Source of the DNA: Sphingomonas sp. CCH9-E2
Lineage (GTDB): Bacteria > Pseudomonadota > Alphaproteobacteria > Sphingomonadales > Sphingomonadaceae
Length of the DNA: 27,452 nt
Direction of reading: 5' to 3'
Assembly: GCF_001557215.1 (NCBI RefSeq)
Contig: NZ_LSJM01000296.1
Span: forward strand, 1-27,452
Shown: positions 13,506 to 22,276 of the stretch, piece after piece
Numbering within the stretch: the first letter of the stretch is position 1
Layout of the letters: each line of letters begins with the position of its first letter
Position numbers and translations under genes: made by a program
Notes under the pieces: model-generated
Told to the model about the DNA's origin: nothing
What the model saw: only the letters and a program-made list of their open reading frames with translations
Database searches by the model: none

Positions 13506-14691
13506 GGCGGCGCCTCCCTAGAACCATCCCGCTCTCGGTCGCGGCGAGCCTTTGGGTGCCGGCACTTGTGGCGCGGCCAAGCCAGTCGCGCACCCTTGCG
13601 GTATGGGATTCAGTGCCGCGCGCGAACCCCCAAGCAGCAAACGCCGAGGCGGCGAGGATCGCAAGCGCCCAGGCGATCGCTTGCGGGTCGGGCGGCAGGC
13701 GCTCGGCGGCGATGAGCGCCGCGGTCGCCAGCGCCATCAGCGGGAAATGGATCGCGTAGAGCGAGAAGCTCGTTTCGCGGCCGTAGCGCGCGAGGTGGGC
13801 AATCCCGGGAAGCGCCGGCGTGCGTCGCAGAAGCAACCCTAGCAGCAACATCGCGAAACTGAACGCGAGCACCGGATCCTCGGCGGCAAACGCGCCTGTG
13901 CGTCCCCAGGCGAGGGTTGCCACGAACAGGAGCGCGCCGGGCAGCCAGAGCGTGTCACGGATGGCGCCGACTCGGGTGCGATTGGCCTCGCACCAGCGAT
14001 AGACGAGGAAGAGCAGTGTGCCGAACAGCCAACTCAGGAAGTGGAAGAACAGGTCGGGATAGACGATGCCGAGCGCGAGGGTGAGCAGCGCGAAGGAGAA
14101 ACGCCGCTGCGTCAGCGCGAACCACAGCGCAGGAAACCAGATATAGAACCAGAACTCATAGGCGAGGCTCCACAACGGGCCATTAGAGCCGAATGGCGCC
14201 ACCACCAGCCCCTGGAGGAAGACGAGATTGCCGAGAAAGTCGGGAAGGGTGAGGTAGGTCGCGACGCTGCGCGGCAAGACATAGCTGCCGGTCTGCCCGA
14301 GATGGGTCGGCGAGCTCGTGGCGACCCCGGCAAAGTCGAACAGGCCGCCGAGCAGTAGCGCCGGTACCACCACCAGCAGCAGCCTTACGAGGCGATCCTT
14401 GAGATAGCCCGACCAGGTCCAGCGCGCTGGCGGCGTGAGCAGGATGCTGCGCGTGATCCAGAAGCCGCTGAGCACGAAGAACAGGATCACCGCGGGGTGG
14501 CCGAAGCCGGCGGCAAGGTAGAGAGACTTGACGAGAAGGTCGTCGGTCGGCCGGTAGTCCGCGATCAGCAGCGCCCAGATATGGCCGAAGGCGACGACGA
14601 GCGCGAGAACGGCGCGTAACGCATCCATATAGAGGAACGCGGGGTTAACTGCGGCAGCCCCGGCGCGGCCGGCGGGGTCGTTCCCGGTCAT
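13492..14691 (-). CDS. Acyltransferase 3 family integral membrane protein
   Basis: Membrane protein of 399 residues with about ten hydrophobic segments. The N-terminal signature YMDALRAVLALVVAFGHIWA carries the R and H expected in the acyltransferase 3 (OafA/NodX-type) family, and FFVLSGFWITRSI is the second conserved block. Family members O-acylate surface polysaccharides, antibiotics or lipids in the inner membrane; the substrate here is unknown. The start overlaps the P-type ATPase stop (ATGA at 14688-14691), so it is translated as part of the metal cluster. A role in envelope remodelling under metal stress is inference. Confidence 0.86.
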   Translation of the reverse strand: MTGNDPAGRAGAAAVNPAFLYMDALRAVLALVVAFGHIWALLIADYRPTDDLLVKSLYLAAGFGHPAVILFFVLSGFWITRSILLTPPARWTWSGYLKDRLVRLLLVVVPALLLGGLFDFAGVATSSPTHLGQTGSYVLPRSVATYLTLPDFLGNLVFLQGLVVAPFGSNGPLWSLAYEFWFYIWFPALWFALTQRRFSFALLTLALGIVYPDLFFHFLSWLFGTLLFLVYRWCEANRTRVGAIRDTLWLPGALLFVATLAWGRTGAFAAEDPVLAFSFAMLLLGLLLRRTPALPGIAHLARYGRETSFSLYAIHFPLMALATAALIAAERLPPDPQAIAWALAILAASAFAAWGFARGTESHTARVRDWLGRATSAGTQRLAATESGMVLGRRRHDRR

Positions 14692-17162
14692 TTGCGGTAT
14701 CCGAGCAGCCGCAGTGCATTGAACACGACGACGAGCGTCGAGCCCTCATGCGCCATCACGGCGGGACCGATACCGAGCCCCAAGATCGTCGCCGGCACGA
14801 GCACCGCGACCACGCCAAGGCTCACCACCAAATTCTGGCGGATGATCCGGCGGGTTGCGCGACTGAGCCCGACCGCGAACGGCAGATGCGCGAGATCGTC
14901 CGCCATCAGTGCGACATCGGCGGTCTCAAGCGCGACATCGGAGCCGGCCGCGCCCATCGCGATGCCGACGGTGGCATTGGCCATCGCCGGTGCGTCGTTG
15001 ACGCCGTCGCCGACCATCGCGACCTTGTCGGTGGCGCGCAGTTTGCGGATCGCCTCGACCTTGTCCTCGGGCATGAGGTCGCCCCAGGCCTCGTCGAGCC
15101 CCACCTCCTTGGCGATCGACTCGGCGACCTTCTGATGATCGCCCGAGATCATGATCATCCGGGTGATACCCATCGCGTGGATACGGGCGATCGCTTCCTT
15201 CGCCGCAGCGCGTGGCGTGTCCATCAGCCCGATCGCGCCCAGATCCTGCACCCCGCGCCGGACCACCATGGTGGTCCGGCCCTGCTCGCGCAGCGCGGCG
15301 ATCGCGCCCGCCATTTCGCCGGACAGCGGCGCGATGGCCCCGACCCCGAACATCTCGGCCTTGCCAATCAGCACCGTCTCGCCGTCCAGCGTCGCGCGAA
15401 CGCCCTGGCCAGTGATGCTGATCAGGTCATGTGCGGGCGGCACCTCGCGTTCGCCGAGCCGATCCTGGCCATCGCGCGCGATCGCGCGGGCGAGTGGATG
15501 GTCACTTAGCCGCTCGACCGCGACCGCGGCGGCGAGCAGTTCACTGGGATCGATGCCCTGGGCCGGCACGATGTCGGTGATACGCGGGCGCCCTTCGGTG
15601 AGCGTGCCGGTCTTGTCGAACGCGATCGCCTTCAGCGAACCCAGTTCCTCCAGCGGCCCACCTCCCTTGATCAGCACACCGCCGCGCGCCGCGCGCGCGA
15701 CACCCGAGAGCACCGCGCTCGGTGTGGCGATAGCGAGCGCGCAGGGGCTGGCCGCGACCAGCACCGCCATCGCCCGATAGAAGCTATCGCGGAACGGCTC
15801 GTCGACAACCACCCAGGCGAACAGCAACAGCACGGTCAGCCCGAGCACAGCAGGCACGAACACCCGCTCGAAGCGTTCGGTGAAGCGCTGGGTCGGCGAC
15901 TTCTGGGTCTCGGCCTCGCTGACCAGCTGGACGACGCGAGCGAGCGCGGATTCTGTCGACTTGCGGGTGACCTCGACCTCAATCAGCCCGCTGCCGTTGA
16001 TCGTGCCGGCGAACACGCGATAGGCGGCTTCGAGCGCTTCGGGCTGCGCGCGCGCTGCAGCTTCATCAGGCACGGGACGCTTGTCGACCGGCATGCTTTC
16101 GCCGGTGACCGGCGCCTGGTTGACGCTGCTCGTGCCCTTGACGAGGAACCCGTCGGCGGGGAGGCGCTCATCGGGCTTGACGACCACGGTGTCACCGATC
16201 ACGAGGTCCTCGACCGGCAGCTCGACGAGCGCTTCGCCGCGGCGGACGAGCGCAGTCTGCGGCGCGAGTTCGGCCAGCGCCTCGATCGCGCGCTTGGCGC
16301 GGCCCATGGCATAATGTTCGAGTGCATGGCCGAGGCTGAACAGGAACAGGAGCAGCGCCCCTTCTGCCCAAGCGCCAAGCGCCGCCGCGCCGGCCGCGGC
16401 GACCAGCATCAGCGTGTCGATTTCGAATTTCTTGAGGCGCAGATTGTCGATCGCCTCGCGCAGTGTGAACCAGCCGCCAAAGCCATAGGCGCCGATATAG
16501 AGTGCGAGTGGCAGCCATTCGGGAACGGCGGCCAGAGTTTCGAGCAGGAAGCCGATGCCGAGCAGTGCGCCGCAGGCCAGCGCGAAGAACAACTCGGTGT
16601 TGGGGCCGAGCAGGCCGCCATGGGCATGGCCGTGTTCGCCCTCGCCATGATCATGCCCGGCGTGATCGTCGCCGGCGCCTCTGTCCGGCGTGACAGCGGG
16701 TGCGTTGGCGGGCGTCTTGCGCTCATGCACCCCGAGCTGGTCGAGGAAGCTGCGCAACGCCGCTTCGGAGGTCAGCGTGCGGTCGAACTCGATCCGCAGC
16801 GTGCCCGATGCGCTCGCCTCTGCCTCGATCACCCCGTTCACGCGCTGAAGCTGTTCGGCAATGCTGCGCGCGCGGCGCTGATGGCTGATCCCCTCGACGT
16901 CCCAGCGAAGATGGCCGAAGCGCTCGGTGATGTTCGCGCCGGCGGCGGTAGCGAGCTCGCGGATCCGCACCAGCGAGACGATGTCCGGATCGTAATGGAC
17001 GCACAGATGCGCGGGCGCCTCGCCGGCCGCAGGAACGACATGCGCTTCTGCGATGCCGCGACGGCCGGCAAGTTCAGCGGTCAATCGCGCGACACAGGCG
17101 TCGGCCGCGTCGGCGACCTCGGGCAGCACTACAGGGATATCAATGCGCAGTATCTCGGTCAT
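14688..17162 (-). CDS. Heavy-metal P-type ATPase, P1B-4 class (CzcP/CoaT-like)
   Basis: ATP-driven metal exporter of 824 residues. Catalytic motifs: TGES phosphatase loop, DKTGTLT with phosphorylated D516, HP motif SDHPLARAI, and GDGVNDAPA hinge. The membrane metal site is SPC (472-474) rather than CPC, and the last helix has HEGST (H805). SPC with HEG defines the P1B-4 class, known to export Co, Zn, Cd or Fe. The N-terminus (about 1-150) looks like two degenerate HMA-type folds without CxxC, followed by a His-rich stretch (167-181, seven His). P1B-4 enzymes usually lack N-terminal metal domains, so this extension is notable. Start: GGGAGGA about six bases upstream, and ATGA overlap with the CDF stop. 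A 42-codon longer reading lies within the CDF gene and is rejected. Confidence 0.93.
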   Translation of the reverse strand: MTEILRIDIPVVLPEVADAADACVARLTAELAGRRGIAEAHVVPAAGEAPAHLCVHYDPDIVSLVRIRELATAAGANITERFGHLRWDVEGISHQRRARSIAEQLQRVNGVIEAEASASGTLRIEFDRTLTSEAALRSFLDQLGVHERKTPANAPAVTPDRGAGDDHAGHDHGEGEHGHAHGGLLGPNTELFFALACGALLGIGFLLETLAAVPEWLPLALYIGAYGFGGWFTLREAIDNLRLKKFEIDTLMLVAAAGAAALGAWAEGALLLFLFSLGHALEHYAMGRAKRAIEALAELAPQTALVRRGEALVELPVEDLVIGDTVVVKPDERLPADGFLVKGTSSVNQAPVTGESMPVDKRPVPDEAAARAQPEALEAAYRVFAGTINGSGLIEVEVTRKSTESALARVVQLVSEAETQKSPTQRFTERFERVFVPAVLGLTVLLLFAWVVVDEPFRDSFYRAMAVLVAASPCALAIATPSAVLSGVARAARGGVLIKGGGPLEELGSLKAIAFDKTGTLTEGRPRITDIVPAQGIDPSELLAAAVAVERLSDHPLARAIARDGQDRLGEREVPPAHDLISITGQGVRATLDGETVLIGKAEMFGVGAIAPLSGEMAGAIAALREQGRTTMVVRRGVQDLGAIGLMDTPRAAAKEAIARIHAMGITRMIMISGDHQKVAESIAKEVGLDEAWGDLMPEDKVEAIRKLRATDKVAMVGDGVNDAPAMANATVGIAMGAAGSDVALETADVALMADDLAHLPFAVGLSRATRRIIRQNLVVSLGVVAVLVPATILGLGIGPAVMAHEGSTLVVVFNALRLLGYRK

Positions 17163-17764
17163 GATGTCTCCTCCCGGTCGCGATGGGATTGCCGATGGGT
17201 ATCGCGCAGAATCTCGATGCCGCCCTTGATCGCGATCAGCGCGGTGAGCAGGCCGACGACGAGGTCGGGCCAGTTGCTGCCGAGCCACAGCACAAGGAGG
17301 CCGGCGACGAGGATCCCGCCATTGGAAATGAAGTCGTTGAAGCTGAAAGTGGTCGCGGCGCGAAGATTGACATCAGGCGCCTCGAGCCGCTGTAACAGGC
17401 GCAGGCACAGATAATTCACGGCGGCGGCGATCGCGGCCATGATCATCATGGTGGCGCCGATCGGCTCGCTGCCCTGGACATAGCGCCGGCCGACATCGAT
17501 GAGGATACCGACCGCGAACAGCAGCAGCATTGCGCCTGACACATTGGCTGCGCGGCGCTTCCACGCCAGTCCGTGGCTGAGCGCCACGAGGCTCAACGCA
17601 TAGACCGCCGCATCAGAGAGATTGTCGAGGCCGTTGGCGATTAGTGCGCTCGAATCGCCGACGAGCCCGGCGCCGAGAAAACCGCCCGCCAGCATCACGT
17701 TGAGTGCCAGAACCCACCATAAGGTGCGGCGTTCGCGGCGGTCGTCGGCTTGCGGTTGAGCCAT
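17159..17764 (-). CDS. Short CDF-type cation transporter (copy 3)
   Basis: Inner-membrane CDF-like transporter of 201 residues with about six hydrophobic segments and no cytoplasmic C-terminal domain. The TM2 motif is NGLDNLSDA, retaining two Asp but with Asn replacing the first ligand. The TM5 motif is FSFND, again with no His. It is therefore more divergent than copies 1 and 2, but shares their S-x-N-D pattern. The C-terminus ends in a charged His/Arg/Glu tail. It follows czcA by 58 bases containing a strong hairpin, and its stop overlaps the ATPase start. Likely loads the periplasm with the cation that CzcCBA then expels; that is inference. A 39-codon Arg-rich upstream extension is rejected because it runs through the hairpin and into czcA. 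Confidence 0.82.
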   Translation of the reverse strand: MAQPQADDRRERRTLWWVLALNVMLAGGFLGAGLVGDSSALIANGLDNLSDAAVYALSLVALSHGLAWKRRAANVSGAMLLLFAVGILIDVGRRYVQGSEPIGATMMIMAAIAAAVNYLCLRLLQRLEAPDVNLRAATTFSFNDFISNGGILVAGLLVLWLGSNWPDLVVGLLTALIAIKGGIEILRDTHRQSHRDREETS

Positions 17765-17785
17765 GGTCCAGCATTCCGGATCGGA

Positions 17786-17813
17786 GACCCGCCGCCGCAC
17801 GCGGCGGCGGGTC
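17786..17813. terminator. Perfect GC-rich hairpin between czcA and the CDF gene
   Basis: GACCCGCCGCCGC and GCGGCGGCGGGTC are perfectly complementary over 13 bp around a two-base AC (so a minimal loop forms after opening one pair). It lies 9 bases after the czcA stop in the direction of transcription and 21 bases before the next start. No T-tract follows, so it may be a partial terminator or an mRNA-stability element that sets the ratio of czcCBA to the downstream CDF and ATPase genes. Confidence 0.6.
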
Positions 17814-17822
17814 CGGGTTACC

Positions 17823-20800
17823 TTAGTGGGCGGGGAGCGGCGTTCCTCCCTGCGACGACGGCGTCTCGACTTCACTAACATCGGTCTCGCGACGTCCGTA
17901 GCGGGCGTATAGCGTCGGTAGGACGAACAGGGTGAGCAACGTCGCCGAGATCAGGCCGCCGATCACCACGGTGGCGAGCGGCTTCTGCACCTCGGCGCCC
18001 GATCCGGTGGCGATCGCCATCGGCACGAAGCCAAGCGAGGCGACCAACGCGGTCATCACTACCGGCCGCAACCGCGCGAGCGCACCTTGATAGGCCGCCT
18101 CGGCCCGGCTGACGCCGCGCGCCATCAGGTCCTGGATCGAGGTGACCATGACCAGCCCGTTCAAAACCGCGATGCCAGACAGGGCGATGAAGCCAACGGC
18201 TGCCGAGATCGAGAAGGGCATACCCCTCAGGAACAAGGCGAGTACCCCGCCAACCAACGCGAGCGGCACGCCGGTGAACACGATCGCTGCGTCGCGTACG
18301 CTTCCCAATGCCCCGTAGAGCAGCAGGATGATGAGCGCGAAGCAGGCCGGGACCACGAGCATGAGCCGGGCGCTAGCCGATTGGAGATTCTCGAACTGGC
18401 CGCCCCATTCGAGATACTGGCCGGCGGGCAGGCGAACGTCGCGCGCGATCGCCGCCCGCGCATCTTCGACCACCCCGGCCACATCGCGGCCGCGGACATT
18501 GGCCTGAACCACCACGCGGCGCTTGCCATTCTCGCGGCTGATCTGGTTGGGACCGGAGGTCACCGCGATATCGGCGACGCTCTCGAGCGGGACGAACGCC
18601 CCGTCGGGAGTCGGCACCGGTACCTGCCCCAATGTCTGGAGGTCGGCGCGCGCGGCATCGGTCAGCCGGATGGTCACCGCGAAGCGCCGGTCACCTTCGA
18701 AGATCATGCCGGCGTCGCGCCCGCCGATCGCGGCGGCGACGGTATCCTGCATGACCCGCGCGGTGATTCCGAGCCGCGCCATGGCATCTCGATTGGGGCG
18801 GATGTCGAGCATCGGTAGTCCCTCGGTCTGTTCGACGCGGACGTCGGTAGCGCCGTCCACGCCGCGCAGGATGCCGGCGATTTTGTTGGCGGTATCGTTC
18901 ATCGCGTCGGTGTCGTCGCCGAACACCTTGACCGCGATGTCGCCGCGCACGCCTGCGATGAGCTCGTTGAACCGCATCTGGATCGGCTGGCTGATCTCGA
19001 ACGCGTTGCCGGGAAGCCCCTCCAGCGCCTTCTCGATCTTGGCGACGACCTCGGCCTTGGTGAGGCTGGGGTCGGGCCAGTCCGCGTGCTTCTTCATGAT
19101 GACGAAAGTGTCGGAGATGTTGGGCGGCATCGGATCCGAGGCGAGCTCGGCGGTGCCGGTCTTTGAGAAGACGAATTTGACCTCGGGAATGCTCGAGATC
19201 GCCTTTTCGACCTGGAACTGCATCGCCTGGCTCTGCTCGACCGAGGTACCCGGGACACGTAACACCTGGACGGTCGCGTCGCCTTCGTCGAGCTGAGGCA
19301 GAAACTCCTGACCCAGGGTCATGAAGGCGAGGATCGCGAGCAGGAAAGCGCCGACGCCCGCGAGGATCGTGACACGCGGCCGCGCCATCGCCCGGTCGAG
19401 ACCGGGTTCATAGCGGCGCTTGAGCCAGGACATGATCCGGCCCTCCTTCTCCTCGACCGGCTTGGACAGCCAGATCGCGAGCATCGCCGGCACGAAGGTC
19501 AACGAGAGCACGAAGGCGAAGGCCAGCGCGAGGATGACGGTCAGTGCCATCGGCGTGAAGGTCTTGCCCTCGACCCCGGTCAGGGTGAGCAGCGGCACAT
19601 AGACGAGGATGATGATCGCCTGGCCATAGACCGAGGGCCGGATCATCTCGCGCGCCGCGCCCGCCACTACCGACAGCCGTTCCCCCTTGTCGAGCGTGCG
19701 GCCGATATGGTGCTGACGTTCGGCGATGCGTCTCAGCGCATTCTCGACGATGATCACCGCGCCGTCGACGATCAGGCCGAAGTCCAACGCGCCAAGGCTC
19801 ATCAGATTGGCCGAAACGCCGCCGCGCAACATGCCGAAGCTGGTCATCAGCATGGTGACCGGGATCACCAGCGCCGCGATCAGCGCCGCGCGGAAATTGC
19901 CGAGCAGCAGGAACAGCACGACGATGACCAGCAGCGCGCCTTCGGAGAGGTTCTTCGCCACCGTCTTGATCGTCGAATTGACCAGCCCGGTGCGGTCGAG
20001 CACCGGCTGGATGACGATGTCGGTCGGCAGCGAGGCGTTGACCTCGTCGAGCCGCGTGGCGACGGCCGAGGCGACGTTACGGCTGTTCTCCCCGATCCGC
20101 ATGATCGCGGTGCCGACGACGACTTCCTGGGCATTTTCCGAGGCCGAACCCATGCGGATCGCCTGGCCGGTGCGCACAGTCGCGACCTGATTGAGCAGGA
20201 TCGGCACACCTTCGCGGGTGGCGATGACGGTGCGTCCGAGCTGGTCGGCGTTGGCGATGCGCGCATCCGAACGCACCGCCAGACCCTCGCCGTTGCGGTC
20301 GACCGTGCCCGCGCCGACCGCGCTGTTGTTCTCCTCGAGCGCGGTCGCGAGGTCTCCGAGGCTGAGCTTCAGTGCGGTCAGCCGCTGCACGTCAGGGACG
20401 ACCTGGAACTGCTTGACATAGCCGCCGATCGAATCGACGCCGGCAAGGCCCGGAACGGATTTGAGCAGCGGCGCGACGATCCAGTCCTGCGTCGTGCGCA
20501 GATAGGTTGCTTTGTCGGCTTCGCTCACCAGCCGTTCACCCTCAGGCGTCAGGTAGCTCCCGTCGGGCTGGATACCCGGTTCGCCGGGCTTGTGCTTGTC
20601 CTCGGGCCGGTGGGCCATGTGGACGGTCCACATATAGACTTCACCAAGACCCGTGGCGATCGGACCCATTTCTGGTGTCGCACCCGCAGGCAGGCTTTCC
20701 TCCGCGGTGCGCAGCCGCTCCGCGACCTGCTGGCGTGCGAAATAGATGTTGGTGGAATCGGTGAACACTGCGGTCACCTGCGCGAAGCCGTTGCGGCTGA

Positions 20801-21053
20801 GCGAGCGGGTATGTTCGAGACCGGGCACGCCGGCGAGCGCGGTCTCGATCGGGAAGGCGACCTGCTTCTCGACCAACTCGGGTGAGAGCGCGGGCGCGCG
20901 GATATTGATCTGGACTTGGTTGTTGGTGATGTCGGGAACCGCATCGATCGGTAGCCGGCTCAACGAGACGGCGCCGATGACGGTGGCGATGAGGGTCATG
21001 AGCAGGACGAACCAGCGCCGCTCGACCGCAAAGGTGACAATACGTTCGATCAT
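17823..21053 (-). CDS. czcA: Divalent-cation RND efflux transporter CzcA
   Basis: Inner-membrane RND pump of 1076 residues. TM4 carries DFGLIVDGAVIIVEN, the signature of the HME1 (CzcA) class for Co/Zn/Cd, with D424 and D430 as the proton-relay and metal-site aspartates. The start MIERIVTFAVERRWFVLLMT and the porter-domain segments (PDITNNQVQI, TDSTNIYFARQQV) fit CzcA. It lacks the CusA-type GAMxDA motif, so this pump and the one at 2744-5899 belong to different substrate classes. The start is three bases after the czcB stop. The C-terminus is Pro/Ser/Thr-rich with a terminal His. A strong hairpin follows the gene. Confidence 0.95.
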   Translation of the reverse strand: MIERIVTFAVERRWFVLLMTLIATVIGAVSLSRLPIDAVPDITNNQVQINIRAPALSPELVEKQVAFPIETALAGVPGLEHTRSLSRNGFAQVTAVFTDSTNIYFARQQVAERLRTAEESLPAGATPEMGPIATGLGEVYMWTVHMAHRPEDKHKPGEPGIQPDGSYLTPEGERLVSEADKATYLRTTQDWIVAPLLKSVPGLAGVDSIGGYVKQFQVVPDVQRLTALKLSLGDLATALEENNSAVGAGTVDRNGEGLAVRSDARIANADQLGRTVIATREGVPILLNQVATVRTGQAIRMGSASENAQEVVVGTAIMRIGENSRNVASAVATRLDEVNASLPTDIVIQPVLDRTGLVNSTIKTVAKNLSEGALLVIVVLFLLLGNFRAALIAALVIPVTMLMTSFGMLRGGVSANLMSLGALDFGLIVDGAVIIVENALRRIAERQHHIGRTLDKGERLSVVAGAAREMIRPSVYGQAIIILVYVPLLTLTGVEGKTFTPMALTVILALAFAFVLSLTFVPAMLAIWLSKPVEEKEGRIMSWLKRRYEPGLDRAMARPRVTILAGVGAFLLAILAFMTLGQEFLPQLDEGDATVQVLRVPGTSVEQSQAMQFQVEKAISSIPEVKFVFSKTGTAELASDPMPPNISDTFVIMKKHADWPDPSLTKAEVVAKIEKALEGLPGNAFEISQPIQMRFNELIAGVRGDIAVKVFGDDTDAMNDTANKIAGILRGVDGATDVRVEQTEGLPMLDIRPNRDAMARLGITARVMQDTVAAAIGGRDAGMIFEGDRRFAVTIRLTDAARADLQTLGQVPVPTPDGAFVPLESVADIAVTSGPNQISRENGKRRVVVQANVRGRDVAGVVEDARAAIARDVRLPAGQYLEWGGQFENLQSASARLMLVVPACFALIILLLYGALGSVRDAAIVFTGVPLALVGGVLALFLRGMPFSISAAVGFIALSGIAVLNGLVMVTSIQDLMARGVSRAEAAYQGALARLRPVVMTALVASLGFVPMAIATGSGAEVQKPLATVVIGGLISATLLTLFVLPTLYARYGRRETDVSEVETPSSQGGTPLPAH

Positions 21054-21056
21054 GGC

Positions 21057-22274
21057 TTAGTGTCCGTGCTCCGCCTCGCCCTTTCCGAGCTCGGCCTTGA
21101 GGGTGAAGCTGCCGGTACCGGCGATCTCTTCGCGGCCGGTGAGGCCTGAGGTCACGACGACCGAGCCGGAGCTGTGCGCACCGACGGTCACGGGCACGGC
21201 CCGGAACCCACTCGATGTGCGTACGAACACGACCTGACGATTCTCGACGGTCTGGAGCGCCGAGGCGGGCACGCTGACGGCGCCGCCGCCCTGACCGGGC
21301 AGTTGCACCACCGCGGTGACCGGCTCGCCGACGCGCCACTGGCCGGCGCTGTTGTCGATCAGCGCGATTACGGTGACGAGCCGGGTGGTCTCGTCGAGTA
21401 CCGGCGAGACGAAGCTCACCTGCGCCGCCGAACGGCGTCCGCCCGAGCTGATCTCGACCGGCGCGCCGACCGCGACGCGTGCGGCATCGGCGGGCGACAA
21501 CGACACGGTCACCGCGACCCGCGACAGGTTGGAGACGCGGAACAGCTCGGCGTCCGCGGCCACGGTCTGCCCGAGGACCACCGGGCGCGCGGTGATGCGC
21601 CCCGCGATTGGCGCGGTCACGCCGATGCGGTTGAGCGCGCCGCCGCTGACCCCGGCGGCCGAAACCTGCTGTCGGGCGAGCCGCAGCGCGATGCTTGCCT
21701 CGGTGGCGGCGGTGCGCGCGGCGATCACGTCGCGCTCGGGCGAGACGCGCAGCTTGAACAGCCGCTCCTCGCGCGCGAGGTTGGACTGGGCGAGCGCGCT
21801 GCGCGCCTGCGCCGCCTCGACCTCGGCGCGGATCGTGGCGGCCTCGCGGCTCTCGATCACCGCGACGACCTGACCGCGCGTGACCGGCTGACCGAGATTA
21901 TAGTTGAGCGCGACGACGCGCCCGCCGATCGCCGCCGAGACGACCTGCGTTCCCTGCGGGTCGCCCTCGATCGTTGCGGGCAACTGCAGCGTGCCGCCGC
22001 CGCGCGACACCGGACGCACAATCTCAATGCCTGCGGCGCGGATCTGCTGCGCGGTGAGCGTGATCGTGCCCTCCTCGCCGCCGCCTTCGCTCTCGCCTTT
22101 CTTGTGTGCGCCCTCGGCCTCGCTGTGCCCGGCTTCGCCTTCCTTGTGCCCCGCCTCGCCCTCGGCATGGCCGGCCTCGGTGCTGTTGTTGGCGGCGGGG
22201 TCGCCGCCGCCGCATCCGGCGAGCAGCAACGCCAGCGCGAGCGGAGTCGCGCCTCCAATGATGAGCTTGTTCAT
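21057..22274 (-). CDS. czcB: RND periplasmic adaptor CzcB, His-rich lipoprotein
   Basis: Membrane-fusion protein of 405 residues. A lipoprotein signal ends in LLLAGC, with the lipidated Cys near residue 21. It is followed by a His/Glu-rich low-complexity segment (about 35-70, repeats of the form AGHxEGE) that probably binds or buffers divalent cations in the periplasm. The remaining sequence is a typical adaptor: barrel-sandwich halves around an Ala/Arg-rich helical hairpin (TIRAEVEAAQARSALAQSNL), then beta-barrel strands. The ATG at 22274 is chosen over a TTG two codons earlier, because the TTG overlaps the czcC stop and AGGGAA lies at suitable spacing before the ATG. Tight spacing with czcC and czcA shows a single operon. 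A His segment also ends the protein (EAEHGH). Confidence 0.93.
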   Translation of the reverse strand: MNKLIIGGATPLALALLLAGCGGGDPAANNSTEAGHAEGEAGHKEGEAGHSEAEGAHKKGESEGGGEEGTITLTAQQIRAAGIEIVRPVSRGGGTLQLPATIEGDPQGTQVVSAAIGGRVVALNYNLGQPVTRGQVVAVIESREAATIRAEVEAAQARSALAQSNLAREERLFKLRVSPERDVIAARTAATEASIALRLARQQVSAAGVSGGALNRIGVTAPIAGRITARPVVLGQTVAADAELFRVSNLSRVAVTVSLSPADAARVAVGAPVEISSGGRRSAAQVSFVSPVLDETTRLVTVIALIDNSAGQWRVGEPVTAVVQLPGQGGGAVSVPASALQTVENRQVVFVRTSSGFRAVPVTVGAHSSGSVVVTSGLTGREEIAGTGSFTLKAELGKGEAEHGH

Positions 22275-22276
22275 CG

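Noticed and set aside
17765..17881. Arg-rich N-terminal extension of CDF copy 3
   Set aside because: It reads through the 13-bp hairpin and into czcA, and adds a sequence unlike any CDF N-terminus.
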